NCBI GenBank assembly: GCA_964516435.1
Contig: CAZEZP010000065.1
Location: forward strand, 15,026 to 79,025
Direction: 5' to 3'
From: HGW-17 sp964516435
GTDB lineage: Bacteria; Myxococcota_A; Polyangia; HGW-17
Length of the DNA stretch: 64,000 bases
The translations under genes and the position numbers were made by a program. Shown piece after piece: positions 42,834 through 49,609 of the stretch. Every line of letters begins with the position of its first letter. The first letter of the stretch is position 1. The notes below the pieces were generated by a model that saw only the letters and a list, made by a program, of their open reading frames with translations, did not search any database and had not been told where the DNA came from.

Positions 42834-44618
42834 TCAGCGGCAGTCGGGGTCCTGGGCGTCCACGAGGCCGTCCATGTCGTTGTCGAGGCCGTCGGAGCAG
42901 ATCTTCTCGGTCAGGGGCAGGCCGGCGCAGGTGACCTTGGCGCGCGTGCCCACGGGCGGATCCGTGCGGCGGGACAGGATGATTTCCGCTCCCCGGGAGG
43001 GGCCGTACCACGGATTGCTCGCCGGGTGGCATCCGAAGTTTTCGGAGCCGGCCGGGCAGGGTTCGGCGCAGCGCTCGTTGTAGACGACATGGAAGCAGGC
43101 GGGCACGGGCAACTGCAGGTCACGCTTGGCGGGATGGCCGCCCATGTAGTCCGCGGGACACTGGGGAATGTCGTGGACGCCGCCATCACCCGCGATTTCC
43201 TGGACGCTGCACTGCGGCGCGCACACGGCGGCCACGGCGGTCTCCAGGTGCGTCAGGGGCGTCTGTCCATTGGCCGCCGCCGGATCCGGGCAACCCGCGA
43301 GCGGCGTGGTGATGCATTGCACCTCCACCAGGTTCTTGATGCGCTGGCCCAGGCCCACCAGGGCCGGGGAGTAGTCGGCGCTGCAGATGCTCGTCAGCGC
43401 CCAGGATGCGTCCTCGGGGCTTTCCAGCATGGATTCCACGAAGGCGCGGATGCGCACCGCGGGAGCCGCGCCGCGGGAGGGTTCTCCGCAGGAAGGCAGC
43501 ACGTCGGCGTGGTTGCGGGCGTTGAGCCCCACGGTCAGTTGGCCCGGATACGGTCCCGTGATGGCGCCGGCGAGCACCATGCCGGCATCCTTGATCTGCC
43601 TGAAATACGTCGTGTAGCGGGCGATGGGATGCAGCAGGTTGAGCGGGTCGCTGGACTCGCGGGGAATGCAGTTGGTGTAGGTCATCGTGCCCGAGGGCAT
43701 GATGCGCTGCCAGGGCTGATCGCATTTCACGCCGTATTCCAGGCAGCGGAAGTTTTCCAGCGGTCCGAGCGGTCCGTCCTCGTCGCGGGTGTACAGTTCG
43801 CCGGTGCGGGCCGAGCAGTCGTCTTCGTCGGTGATGAGGAAGAGCGCCAGGTAGGCGTTGGGCCGCAAAAAGCCCGCATTGGGGCCGGACGGGTCGGAGA
43901 CGGCCCGCATCACGGCTTCGAGTTGCTGCTCGAATCCGCATCCGCCGGTGCCCAGGTCCGCCATGCAGGAGAACACCTGCTCGAGGCTTTCGCCTTCATA
44001 GTTGCGGCAGCGTGGGCATCCGTTCTCGTCCACGGCCAGAATCAGTCCCGCCGGCTCGGTGGCCACGCCCGAGATGGTTTCGAAGGCGCTGGCATCGCAG
44101 TTGGCCTGTGTGCAGTCGTGCGCCGTGCAGACGGTGGGCTGGCCCGGCTCGGTGCGCTTCTCGATGCTGCAGTTGCGCGGTTCCACGTCCACCACGAACG
44201 TCTGGTTGCGGGGATTGGCGCAGGCGTTGGCCAGCCCCTTGAGGAAGCGGGCGCCGTCTCCGCCGGTGATGCTGCAGCCGGGCACGTCGTAGGGCGCCGT
44301 TCCCAGGTCCGGGGTGATGGTTCCCAGGTGGATGTTGGGAAGCCCGCCGGAAATGTCCTTGAGCACCCGCATCAACTGGGCGAAGTTGGCGCGCAGCAAC
44401 TGCTGCTCGTCCTCCATGGAGATCGAGGTGTCCACGAGGAACACGATGTCCACGTCGCGGGTGCTGTTGAGCGCCGTCGGGAAATCGGAAATGATCTTGG
44501 GCGAGGGCTCGGCGACCTTCATGGGGCGCTCGATGCATGCCCACGAGGTCGCCAGGGCGAGCGTCAGTAGCGGGATGGAAAGGATGCGGATCGCGGTGGA
44601 AAGACGAAACGTTTTCAT
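42834..44618 (-). CDS. VWA-domain lipoprotein with MopE-like C-terminal motif
   Basis: The 594-residue product has an export signal ending in TSWAC, a lipoprotein cleavage site. Residues about 55-260 form a von Willebrand A domain with the MIDAS motif FLVDTSISM and a later FLITDEDDCS. The rest is rich in cysteines (over 25 in the chain), which suggests disulfide bonding outside the cell. The very end, EKICSDGLDNDMDGLVDAQDPDC, is one copy of the acidic Ca2+-binding-like motif seen seven times in the trypsin-like protein at 53071 (quoted in part there). VWA proteins of this type in myxobacteria are envelope or adhesion components. GGAGG precedes the ATG. A 14-base inverted repeat lies 82-95 bases upstream. 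Confidence 0.88.
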   Translation of the reverse strand: MKTFRLSTAIRILSIPLLTLALATSWACIERPMKVAEPSPKIISDFPTALNSTRDVDIVFLVDTSISMEDEQQLLRANFAQLMRVLKDISGGLPNIHLGTITPDLGTAPYDVPGCSITGGDGARFLKGLANACANPRNQTFVVDVEPRNCSIEKRTEPGQPTVCTAHDCTQANCDASAFETISGVATEPAGLILAVDENGCPRCRNYEGESLEQVFSCMADLGTGGCGFEQQLEAVMRAVSDPSGPNAGFLRPNAYLALFLITDEDDCSARTGELYTRDEDGPLGPLENFRCLEYGVKCDQPWQRIMPSGTMTYTNCIPRESSDPLNLLHPIARYTTYFRQIKDAGMVLAGAITGPYPGQLTVGLNARNHADVLPSCGEPSRGAAPAVRIRAFVESMLESPEDASWALTSICSADYSPALVGLGQRIKNLVEVQCITTPLAGCPDPAAANGQTPLTHLETAVAAVCAPQCSVQEIAGDGGVHDIPQCPADYMGGHPAKRDLQLPVPACFHVVYNERCAEPCPAGSENFGCHPASNPWYGPSRGAEIILSRRTDPPVGTRAKVTCAGLPLTEKICSDGLDNDMDGLVDAQDPDCR

Positions 44619-44699
44619 GATGCACCTCCTGACAGTTCGTTTTTTCTGCCTTTTTGCCGGCTATGAGCCGGGTAACAAAAGAAATTTTCTGCGCGCGGA

Positions 44700-44713
44700 T
44701 GAACGCATGTTCA
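44700..44713. promoter_or_regulatory. LexA-type inverted repeat upstream of the VWA gene
   Basis: TGAAC-GCAT-GTTCA is a perfect inverted repeat with a 4-base spacer, and its core matches the GAAC-RNRY-GTTC pattern of Gram-positive-type SOS boxes on both strands. It lies 82-95 bases before the VWA lipoprotein start, inside the leader. Myxococcus-type LexA sites are described as a different, longer pattern, so the owner is uncertain. The hairpin CCGGCT-ATG-AGCCGG at 44657-44671 is in the same leader. Confidence 0.4.
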
Positions 44714-44895
44714 AAAAACCCCTGCCCCTTTTTCTTTTACCCTGCCATTTCCTCTGATTCGGGGCTCACTTCGAGCGGAACCTGCAGTTCCACGCTTACG
44801 GTACCCCCCTTTTTCCCCACGGGCAAGCCCTTTTTTCGGAAAATTTTTCCGGTTCCTTTTCCACGGGTTCTTTCGAGCCCAAGGCACCGGCTCTT

Positions 44896-45519
44896 CTAGA
44901 AGGCATAACCCAAAAACAGGGAGCCATAGGGCGTGGCATCGAGGAAGTTGGCCTTTTCGGGGGTGTAGGCCACGCTTCCGCCCCAGGAGGTCTGCATGCA
45001 GTTCTCGATGCATTGTGCATCCTGTTGGTTGAGCAGCGTGCCCATACCGGCCGTCCAGGCCAGCACGACCCCGGAGGCTAGCCGCCAGCCGAAGCCCATC
45101 TCCAGGTTCCAGTACCAGCCGGGCCGGATGGCGAACATTTCCCCGCCGGGGTGGCTTTCCGGGTCGTCGCGCACCTCGCCGGCAGAGAAACCCGTGCCCA
45201 CGAATCCAAAGAATTCATTGCGCGCCCACCAGCGCCAGCGTCCCGTGACTGCTCCCTGCACGCCTCCCCATCCCATGCCGATTCCTGCCGCCACCTGGAT
45301 CTGTTTCGTCAGGTCGTAGCCGATTTCGATGCCGCCGAAGCCCAGCGGCGATCCGATTCCCCCCGTCATGCCGGCCACGATCCGGTGCGCGCCCGCCGGC
45401 GATGCGAGAAGGCGGCCGATTTCCGGCGGTGCCGGCGGCAGGGAAGGCGCAGGCGGGGTTTCTCCCGGCGGCGCCAGGTTCAGCATCCAGGCAAGACACG
45501 ACAGCACGAGCGCGTTCAT
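44896..45519 (-). CDS. outer-membrane beta-barrel-like protein B
   Basis: The 207-residue product has a short signal-like start (MNALVLSCLAWMLNLAPPG), then a Pro-rich linker and a beta-rich body with alternating strands such as GIEIGYDLTKQIQVAAGIGMG, RWWARNEFFGFVGTGFSAGE, YWNLEMGFGWRLASGVVLAWTAGMG, and a C-terminal GSLFLGYAF ending in Phe, as in many outer-membrane barrels (segments quoted separately). Two cysteines sit close together in CIENC. The gene follows lipoprotein B by 6 bases. The barrel at 45930 has the same end pattern and a CVKNC pair, suggesting a common origin. It is the last gene of the four-gene operon. Confidence 0.72.
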   Translation of the reverse strand: MNALVLSCLAWMLNLAPPGETPPAPSLPPAPPEIGRLLASPAGAHRIVAGMTGGIGSPLGFGGIEIGYDLTKQIQVAAGIGMGWGGVQGAVTGRWRWWARNEFFGFVGTGFSAGEVRDDPESHPGGEMFAIRPGWYWNLEMGFGWRLASGVVLAWTAGMGTLLNQQDAQCIENCMQTSWGGSVAYTPEKANFLDATPYGSLFLGYAF

Positions 45520-45525
45520 GCGGTT

Positions 45526-45921
45526 TCACTCCCGTTTCATGCGCAGTTCCACCCAGGCTTCGATCTGGTTAGCCTCCACCTGCGCGCACGTGGTTTCGTG
45601 GATTCCCCCGTTGGCGGCGACATCCACGTCATAGGCGCACACGTCATAGGGGGCGATGCGGATTTCCGCGGGCAGACCGATCGCAAAACCGCCCGCGAGA
45701 TCCGTTTGGGTGCAGTTGCCGATGCTGCCCTGGATCGCGCATACCCGGATTTCATGCAGCGGCCGTCCGCCCTCGTCGGTGACGACGCCGGTCAGACGGC
45801 ATCCGTCCGCGGCGGGGCTTTCCCGGTAGCAGCCGTTGTCCGGGTCATCGCACACGCAGCCCGCCGCGAAGACGGCGAAGAGCAGGGGCAGGAACAGGGG
45901 ATACGGGACGCGCGGCGGCAT
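45526..45921 (-). CDS. small Cys-rich lipoprotein B (carboxypeptidase-regulatory-like)
   Basis: The 131-residue product has a lipobox AAGC at the end of a hydrophobic start (LFLPLLFAVF). The mature part is an Ig-like/CarboxypepD-regulatory style fold: RLTGVVTDEGGRPLHEIRVC, then TDLAGGFAI, and cysteines in IRVC, IGNC, DVCA and TTC. It aligns well with lipoprotein A at 47018: VxDxxG...LxEIxVC...TDxxGxF...PYxxCA...GGIxExxC. AGGAGGTTTC directly precedes the ATG, a strong site. It lies 8 bases after barrel A and 6 bases before barrel B, so synthesis with both is likely. Such small lipoproteins resemble a family often found with radical SAM genes, but none is present here. Confidence 0.8.
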   Translation of the reverse strand: MPPRVPYPLFLPLLFAVFAAGCVCDDPDNGCYRESPAADGCRLTGVVTDEGGRPLHEIRVCAIQGSIGNCTQTDLAGGFAIGLPAEIRIAPYDVCAYDVDVAANGGIHETTCAQVEANQIEAWVELRMKRE

Positions 45922-45929
45922 GAAACCTC

Positions 45930-47015
45930 CTAGAACACAAAACCGAAGGCGAGACTCACGTGCATGAAGTTCTTTTCGAATTCCTTCTGCTTCGGCTGGG
46001 CGTTTTCGCAGTTCTTCACGCATGCGGGATCCGACGGATTCAGCCAGAAGCCGGCACCGATGGCCAGGCGAAACGCCAATCCCCAGTCGAAGTGCCTCAG
46101 GTAGCCGGTTTCCATCGTCGCCAGCAGAAGATTGTCGATAGCCCAGAGAGACTCTATGTCGTTTCCCTCCGTTTCATGGCGATGCTTCCACGTGAAGCCG
46201 TTTCCCACGTAGAAGCAGTTGTCCGGAGTCAGGAAGAACCTCAGGTAGCGCAGGTTCAGGCTCCCCATCGGGCCGCTGCCATTTTTTCCCAGGGCGGCGG
46301 AGGCTTCGAGGGGCTGCGCGAACCGCCATCCGAATTCACCCACGGCCATTCCTCCCCACGCATCGTAGCCGGTCGAGAAGAGGACGGAAAACCGGGGCTC
46401 TTTCTTTTTGATATAAGTCAATACATGGCCGATCTGGGCGATTTCCCCTTCATCGTCCCTGGCGGATGGAGCCGGAGTCCGGATGTCGGGAGAAAGCCCG
46501 TCGAAGGCGAAGCCCAGGCCGATTCCCGCGGAGAATGCCGTTTTCGGGAAATCGCTGTCTCCCCGGGCGTGCAGGGGCAGATGGAACTGGGCACGCAGCG
46601 ACAGTTGCAGCCCGGTATCGAAGCGGTACCCGGCCGACGGCCCGAGCGTGAGGAACAGGCCCGTCGCCGTGATGGGGTTCTGCTCCGAATCCGCCTCGTG
46701 GAAGGTGCCCCAGGATGGGCCAGCAACAAACATCAAAAAGAAATGATTGGAAAACGCGTGGTGCAGGGAAAACGCCATGGTGCCGCGGGTGTCGTTCTGC
46801 CAGCGCATCAATTCGCCCGTCACGCCGCTCCAGGGCTTGAAGAACCACGTGAACCCAGCGCCCATGCCTGGATTGCTTCCATCCTGCAGCAGGGTTTCCA
46901 GAGAAAAGGCATTGTCCCATCGTTCATCGGGCGTCTTGGCACGGACCGGGGCGGCCGGCAGGGCGCATGCCGCGAGCAGGAGAACGAATGGGAGGATCCG
47001 TGTGGCCGTTTTCAT
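45930..47015 (-). CDS. outer-membrane beta-barrel-like protein A
   Basis: The 361-residue product begins with a cleavable signal (MKTATRILPFVLLLAACALPAAPVRA). The body alternates beta strands and polar loops, for example TWFFKPWSGVTGELMRW, FLTLGPSAGYRFDTGLQLSL, LNLRYLRFFLTPDNCFYV, and ends in MHVSLAFGFVF, typical of an outer-membrane barrel. A cysteine pair CVKNC near residue 335 matches the CIENC of barrel B. GGGAG lies 5 bases before the ATG; an overlapping GTG 6 bases earlier could also serve. It starts 3 bases after lipoprotein A's stop. The function is unknown; partner lipoproteins suggest a lipoprotein-plug or assembly complex. Confidence 0.75.
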   Translation of the reverse strand: MKTATRILPFVLLLAACALPAAPVRAKTPDERWDNAFSLETLLQDGSNPGMGAGFTWFFKPWSGVTGELMRWQNDTRGTMAFSLHHAFSNHFFLMFVAGPSWGTFHEADSEQNPITATGLFLTLGPSAGYRFDTGLQLSLRAQFHLPLHARGDSDFPKTAFSAGIGLGFAFDGLSPDIRTPAPSARDDEGEIAQIGHVLTYIKKKEPRFSVLFSTGYDAWGGMAVGEFGWRFAQPLEASAALGKNGSGPMGSLNLRYLRFFLTPDNCFYVGNGFTWKHRHETEGNDIESLWAIDNLLLATMETGYLRHFDWGLAFRLAIGAGFWLNPSDPACVKNCENAQPKQKEFEKNFMHVSLAFGFVF

Positions 47016-47017
47016 GC

Positions 47018-47401
47018 TCACTCCCGCCGCGTCAGGAAGAAATCGACGTGAAGAACGTCGTTCTCCGGAAGCATGGTGTGGCAGGCTTCCTCGTAGATGC
47101 CGCCGTACGGCGATTCCTCGGCCTTTTCGTGCGCGCAGATTTCATAGGGTTTCTCATGCATGGACGAGGATACCTGGAATCCGAACGCCCCCGTGTCATC
47201 CGTGACGACGCACTCCCGGTACGTTTCCTGCGTGACGCAGACCTCGATCTCGGGCAGCGCTGCGCCCGTCTGGCGGTCCCGCACGGTGCCGCTGGTGTAG
47301 TAGGAAGGGCTGGTCACCCCATAGCATGCGGCCATCGTGAACGAGGTGCCGGCGGCCAGCAGGGAGAGGACTTTCTTGCGGATCGTGTTGGCAATCGACA
47401 T
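47018..47401 (-). CDS. small Cys-rich lipoprotein A (radical-SAM-associated lipoprotein-like)
   Basis: The 127-residue product has a lipoprotein signal (TIRKKVLSLLAAG ... FTMAAC) and a YGVTSPSYYTSGTVRDRQTG segment after the cysteine, which resembles the family 'radical SAM-associated putative lipoprotein' (CxxYGxP...GTVxD) by eye. The rest is a carboxypeptidase-regulatory-like beta sandwich with LPEIEVCV, REC, YEICA and EEAC cysteines and a TDDTGAF turn. Paralogous to lipoprotein B at 45526. GGAGG is 5 bases before the ATG at 47401; longer frames start upstream but lack homology. It is first in the four-gene operon running to 44896. No radical SAM gene is adjacent. Confidence 0.78.
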   Translation of the reverse strand: MSIANTIRKKVLSLLAAGTSFTMAACYGVTSPSYYTSGTVRDRQTGAALPEIEVCVTQETYRECVVTDDTGAFGFQVSSSMHEKPYEICAHEKAEESPYGGIYEEACHTMLPENDVLHVDFFLTRRE

Positions 47402-47436
47402 GACGGCCTCCTGGAACATCGAAAGACACTGGGTGG

Positions 47437-47465
47437 TTATCATGTTTTGGCCGATCTGCAAACAA
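47437..47465 (-). promoter_or_regulatory. candidate promoter for the lipoprotein/barrel operon
   Basis: Minus-strand TTGTTT (47465-47460) and TGATAA (47442-47437) are 17 bases apart, placing the start near 47430, about 29 bases before the lipoprotein A start. It is back to back with the FNR-type box serving hcp. Confidence 0.4.
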
Positions 47466-47495
47466 GTCTTGGAAAAAATCTTTTTTCCTATAAAA

Positions 47496-47509
47496 TTGAT
47501 GCAGATCAA
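47496..47509 (+). promoter_or_regulatory. perfect FNR/DNR-type box upstream of hcp
   Basis: TTGAT-GCAG-ATCAA is an exact match to the FNR/DNR consensus TTGAT-N4-ATCAA. Its centre (47502.5) is about 41 bases upstream of a start predicted from the TATGGT -10 at 47531-47536, the spacing of class II activation. The start codon of hcp is at 47592. The regulator is not encoded in the window. Confidence 0.82.
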
Positions 47510-47530
47510 TTCCAGAGTCCGGAATCCGGA

Positions 47531-47536
47531 TATGGT
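47531..47536 (+). promoter_or_regulatory. -10 element of the hcp promoter
   Basis: TATGGT lies 21 bases after the FNR-type box end, so a start near 47543-47544 would put the box centre at about -41. There is no good -35 hexamer, as expected for an FNR-activated promoter. Confidence 0.55.
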
Positions 47537-47591
47537 CGATACATGGCCGGCATGACCGGCCGGAATTTTCACCCACGAAGGAGGATTCGCC

Positions 47592-49223
47592 ATGTTTTGC
47601 TACCAATGTGAACAGACTGCCCAGGGAACCGGCTGCACCGTTGCGGGAGTGTGCGGCAAGACACACGAGACCGCCATCATGCAGGATCTGCTGATTCATG
47701 CCACGAAAGGTCTTGCGCAGGTGGCGCACGCCGCACGCAGGGCCGGCGTGGAGGACGCGGAAGTGAACCGCTTCACGCTGGAAGCCCTGTTTTCCACGGT
47801 CACCAACGTGAATTTCGACGCCGAGCGCATCGATGCCCTGGTGATGCACGCCGTGAAACTGCGCGACCGGCTCGCGGCGAAACTGCGCGAAATGGGCGTG
47901 GATCTATCGATGCTGCCACCGTCGGCAACGTTTGTCCTGAGCCGGGATCGCGACGGGCGTCTGGTGCAGGCGCTGGACGCCTCCTTCAAGAACCGCGAAA
48001 AGGAAGAGAATCCGCTCGACGTGGGGCTCGAGGAACTCGTCCTCTACGGGCTCAAGGGCGTGGCGGCCTATGCCGATCATGCGATGATCCTGGGAAAGGA
48101 GGATCCGAAGGTGTACGCGAAGATGCACGAGATCCTCGCGTTCCTGGAGACGAAGCCGTCGACCGAAGCGCTCGTGGGCAAGGCGCTCGAGGTGGGCGAG
48201 GTCAATCTCACGGTCATGGGACTGCTCGATGCCGCCAACACCGGCGCCTACGGCCATCCCGTGCCCACGAAGGTCAACGTCAATCCCGTGAAGGGCAAGT
48301 GCATCCTCGTGTCCGGGCATGATTTGCGCGATCTGGAGGCGCTGCTCGAGCAGACCCGGGGCAAGGGCATCCACATCTACACCCACGGCGAGATGCTGCC
48401 GGCCCACGGCTATCCGAAACTCAAGGCCCATCCGCACCTGGTGGGCAACTACGGTTCCGCCTGGCAGAACCAGCGCAAGGAGTTCGAGGCTTTCCCGGGA
48501 CCCATCCTGATGACCACCAACTGCATCCAGAAGCCGGCGGATTCCTACCGCGACCGCATCTTCACCACGGGACTCGTGGCGTGGCCCGGCGTGGCGCACA
48601 TTCCCGACCGCAACGATTTCAGCCTGGTCATCGAGAAGGCGCTGTCCATGGAAGGATTCACGGCCGACGAGCCTGCGCACGAGATCCTGGTGGGCTTCGG
48701 GCACGAGGCCGTGATGGGCGTGGCCGGCAAGGTCATCGATGCCGTGAAGGCCGGAAAGATCCGCCATTTCTTCCTGGTAGGCGGCTGCGACGGTGCCAAG
48801 CCGGGGCGAAACTACTACACCGAGTTCGCGCAGATGGCCCCGAAGGACACGGTCATCCTGACGCTGGCCTGCGGCAAGTACCGTTTCAACAAACTGGATT
48901 TTGGTGACATCGATGGCATTCCGCGCCTCCTGGACATCGGACAGTGCAACGACGCCTACTCGGCCATCCAGATCGCCGTGGCGCTGGCCAATGCATTCGG
49001 AACGGACGTCAATTCGCTGCCGCTGTCCCTGGTGCTCTCGTGGTATGAGCAGAAGGCCGTGTGCATCCTGCTGACGCTTCTGCACCTGGGTATCCGCAAC
49101 ATGCGCCTGGGACCCTCGCTGCCGGCGTTTCTGAAGCCGGAAGTGATCCAGTTCCTGCACGAGAAGTTCAACCTCATGCCGATTTCCACGCCCGAAGCCG
49201 ACCTGAAGGCCATCCTGGGCTGA
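47592..49223 (+). CDS. hcp: hybrid cluster protein (hydroxylamine reductase / NO-related)
   Basis: Hcp carries a [4Fe-4S] and a hybrid Fe-S-O cluster and is linked to NO and hydroxylamine reduction and to nitrosylation signalling in anaerobic and microaerobic bacteria. The 543-residue protein begins MFCYQCEQTAQGTGC, giving the C-x2-C-x8-C-x5-C class I pattern as in Desulfovibrio; C3, C6, C15 and C21 are present. Later segments such as NYGSAWQNQRKEFEAF, TNCIQKPADSYRDRIF, VGGCDGAKPGRNYYTEFAQ, ACGKYRFNKLDFG, and IGQCNDAYSAIQIAVALA are typical of the family (each quoted separately). No hcr or norVW partner is adjacent. A perfect FNR-type box precedes it. Confidence 0.96.
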   Translation: MFCYQCEQTAQGTGCTVAGVCGKTHETAIMQDLLIHATKGLAQVAHAARRAGVEDAEVNRFTLEALFSTVTNVNFDAERIDALVMHAVKLRDRLAAKLREMGVDLSMLPPSATFVLSRDRDGRLVQALDASFKNREKEENPLDVGLEELVLYGLKGVAAYADHAMILGKEDPKVYAKMHEILAFLETKPSTEALVGKALEVGEVNLTVMGLLDAANTGAYGHPVPTKVNVNPVKGKCILVSGHDLRDLEALLEQTRGKGIHIYTHGEMLPAHGYPKLKAHPHLVGNYGSAWQNQRKEFEAFPGPILMTTNCIQKPADSYRDRIFTTGLVAWPGVAHIPDRNDFSLVIEKALSMEGFTADEPAHEILVGFGHEAVMGVAGKVIDAVKAGKIRHFFLVGGCDGAKPGRNYYTEFAQMAPKDTVILTLACGKYRFNKLDFGDIDGIPRLLDIGQCNDAYSAIQIAVALANAFGTDVNSLPLSLVLSWYEQKAVCILLTLLHLGIRNMRLGPSLPAFLKPEVIQFLHEKFNLMPISTPEADLKAILG

Positions 49224-49433
49224 TGCCCGGCCCGCACCTGTTGCCACTTCGCCTGCGCTCGACGTTCCTGCCGATCTGAAGACATCCCGAACCGGCTGAA
49301 ACTGCCCGCACCGGGTCCTGGCCGCGGCAGACGCCGCCTCTGTCGCCGGAGTGTCCAGTTTTTTATTGAGGTGTAAAAAAGATAGACATTTTCGCAGAAT
49401 CAGCAACCATGCGTTGGGGTGGAATTGATGATG

Positions 49434-49469
49434 TGTCTAAAAAAGATACATATATCCAGTTTTTAGACA
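49434..49469. repeat. 10-bp inverted repeat upstream of the sigma-54 promoter
   Basis: TGTCTAAAAA (49434-49443) and TTTTTAGACA (49460-49469) are perfect complements separated by 16 bases. A related box, TGTAAAAAAGATAGACA, lies at 49372-49388, sharing the AAAAAAGATA core. The repeat is 102-137 bases upstream of the predicted start at 49571, a common place for a sigma-54 enhancer site. Confidence 0.65.
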
Positions 49470-49544
49470 ATCGTTGAATGCGAAACGCACATCGCACGTA
49501 TCTAAAATGTTTGTGCATCAAGGGTTTTTTGCGGTTTTTCGGGT

Positions 49545-49560
49545 TGGCATCCAGTTTGCG
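49545..49560 (+). promoter_or_regulatory. sigma-54 promoter
   Basis: TGGCAT-CCAGT-TTGCG has GG (49546-49547) and GC (49558-49559) exactly 10 bases apart, the -24/-12 spacing, within an extended TTGGCAT...TTTGCG match. The start would be near 49571, 39 bases before the ATG at 49610. Confidence 0.7.
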
Positions 49561-49609
49561 AAAGAGAGTGCGAATTCCGCGACTGACACGGCGCGGCTGG
49601 AGGCGCAAC

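Larger units (their letters stand above)
49224..49609. other. 386-base gap, AT-rich regulatory island
   Basis: No gene longer than about 40 codons with a ribosome-binding site is seen. The first 110 bases are GC-rich; 49355-49540 is strongly AT-rich. It contains three TGTCTAAAAA-like boxes, the inverted repeat at 49434-49469 and the sigma-54 promoter at 49545-49560. No terminator for hcp with a T-run could be picked with certainty. Confidence 0.6.

Noticed and set aside
44657..44671. Terminator hairpin CCGGCT-ATG-AGCCGG
   Set aside because: There is no T-run on either strand; it is only a leader hairpin.
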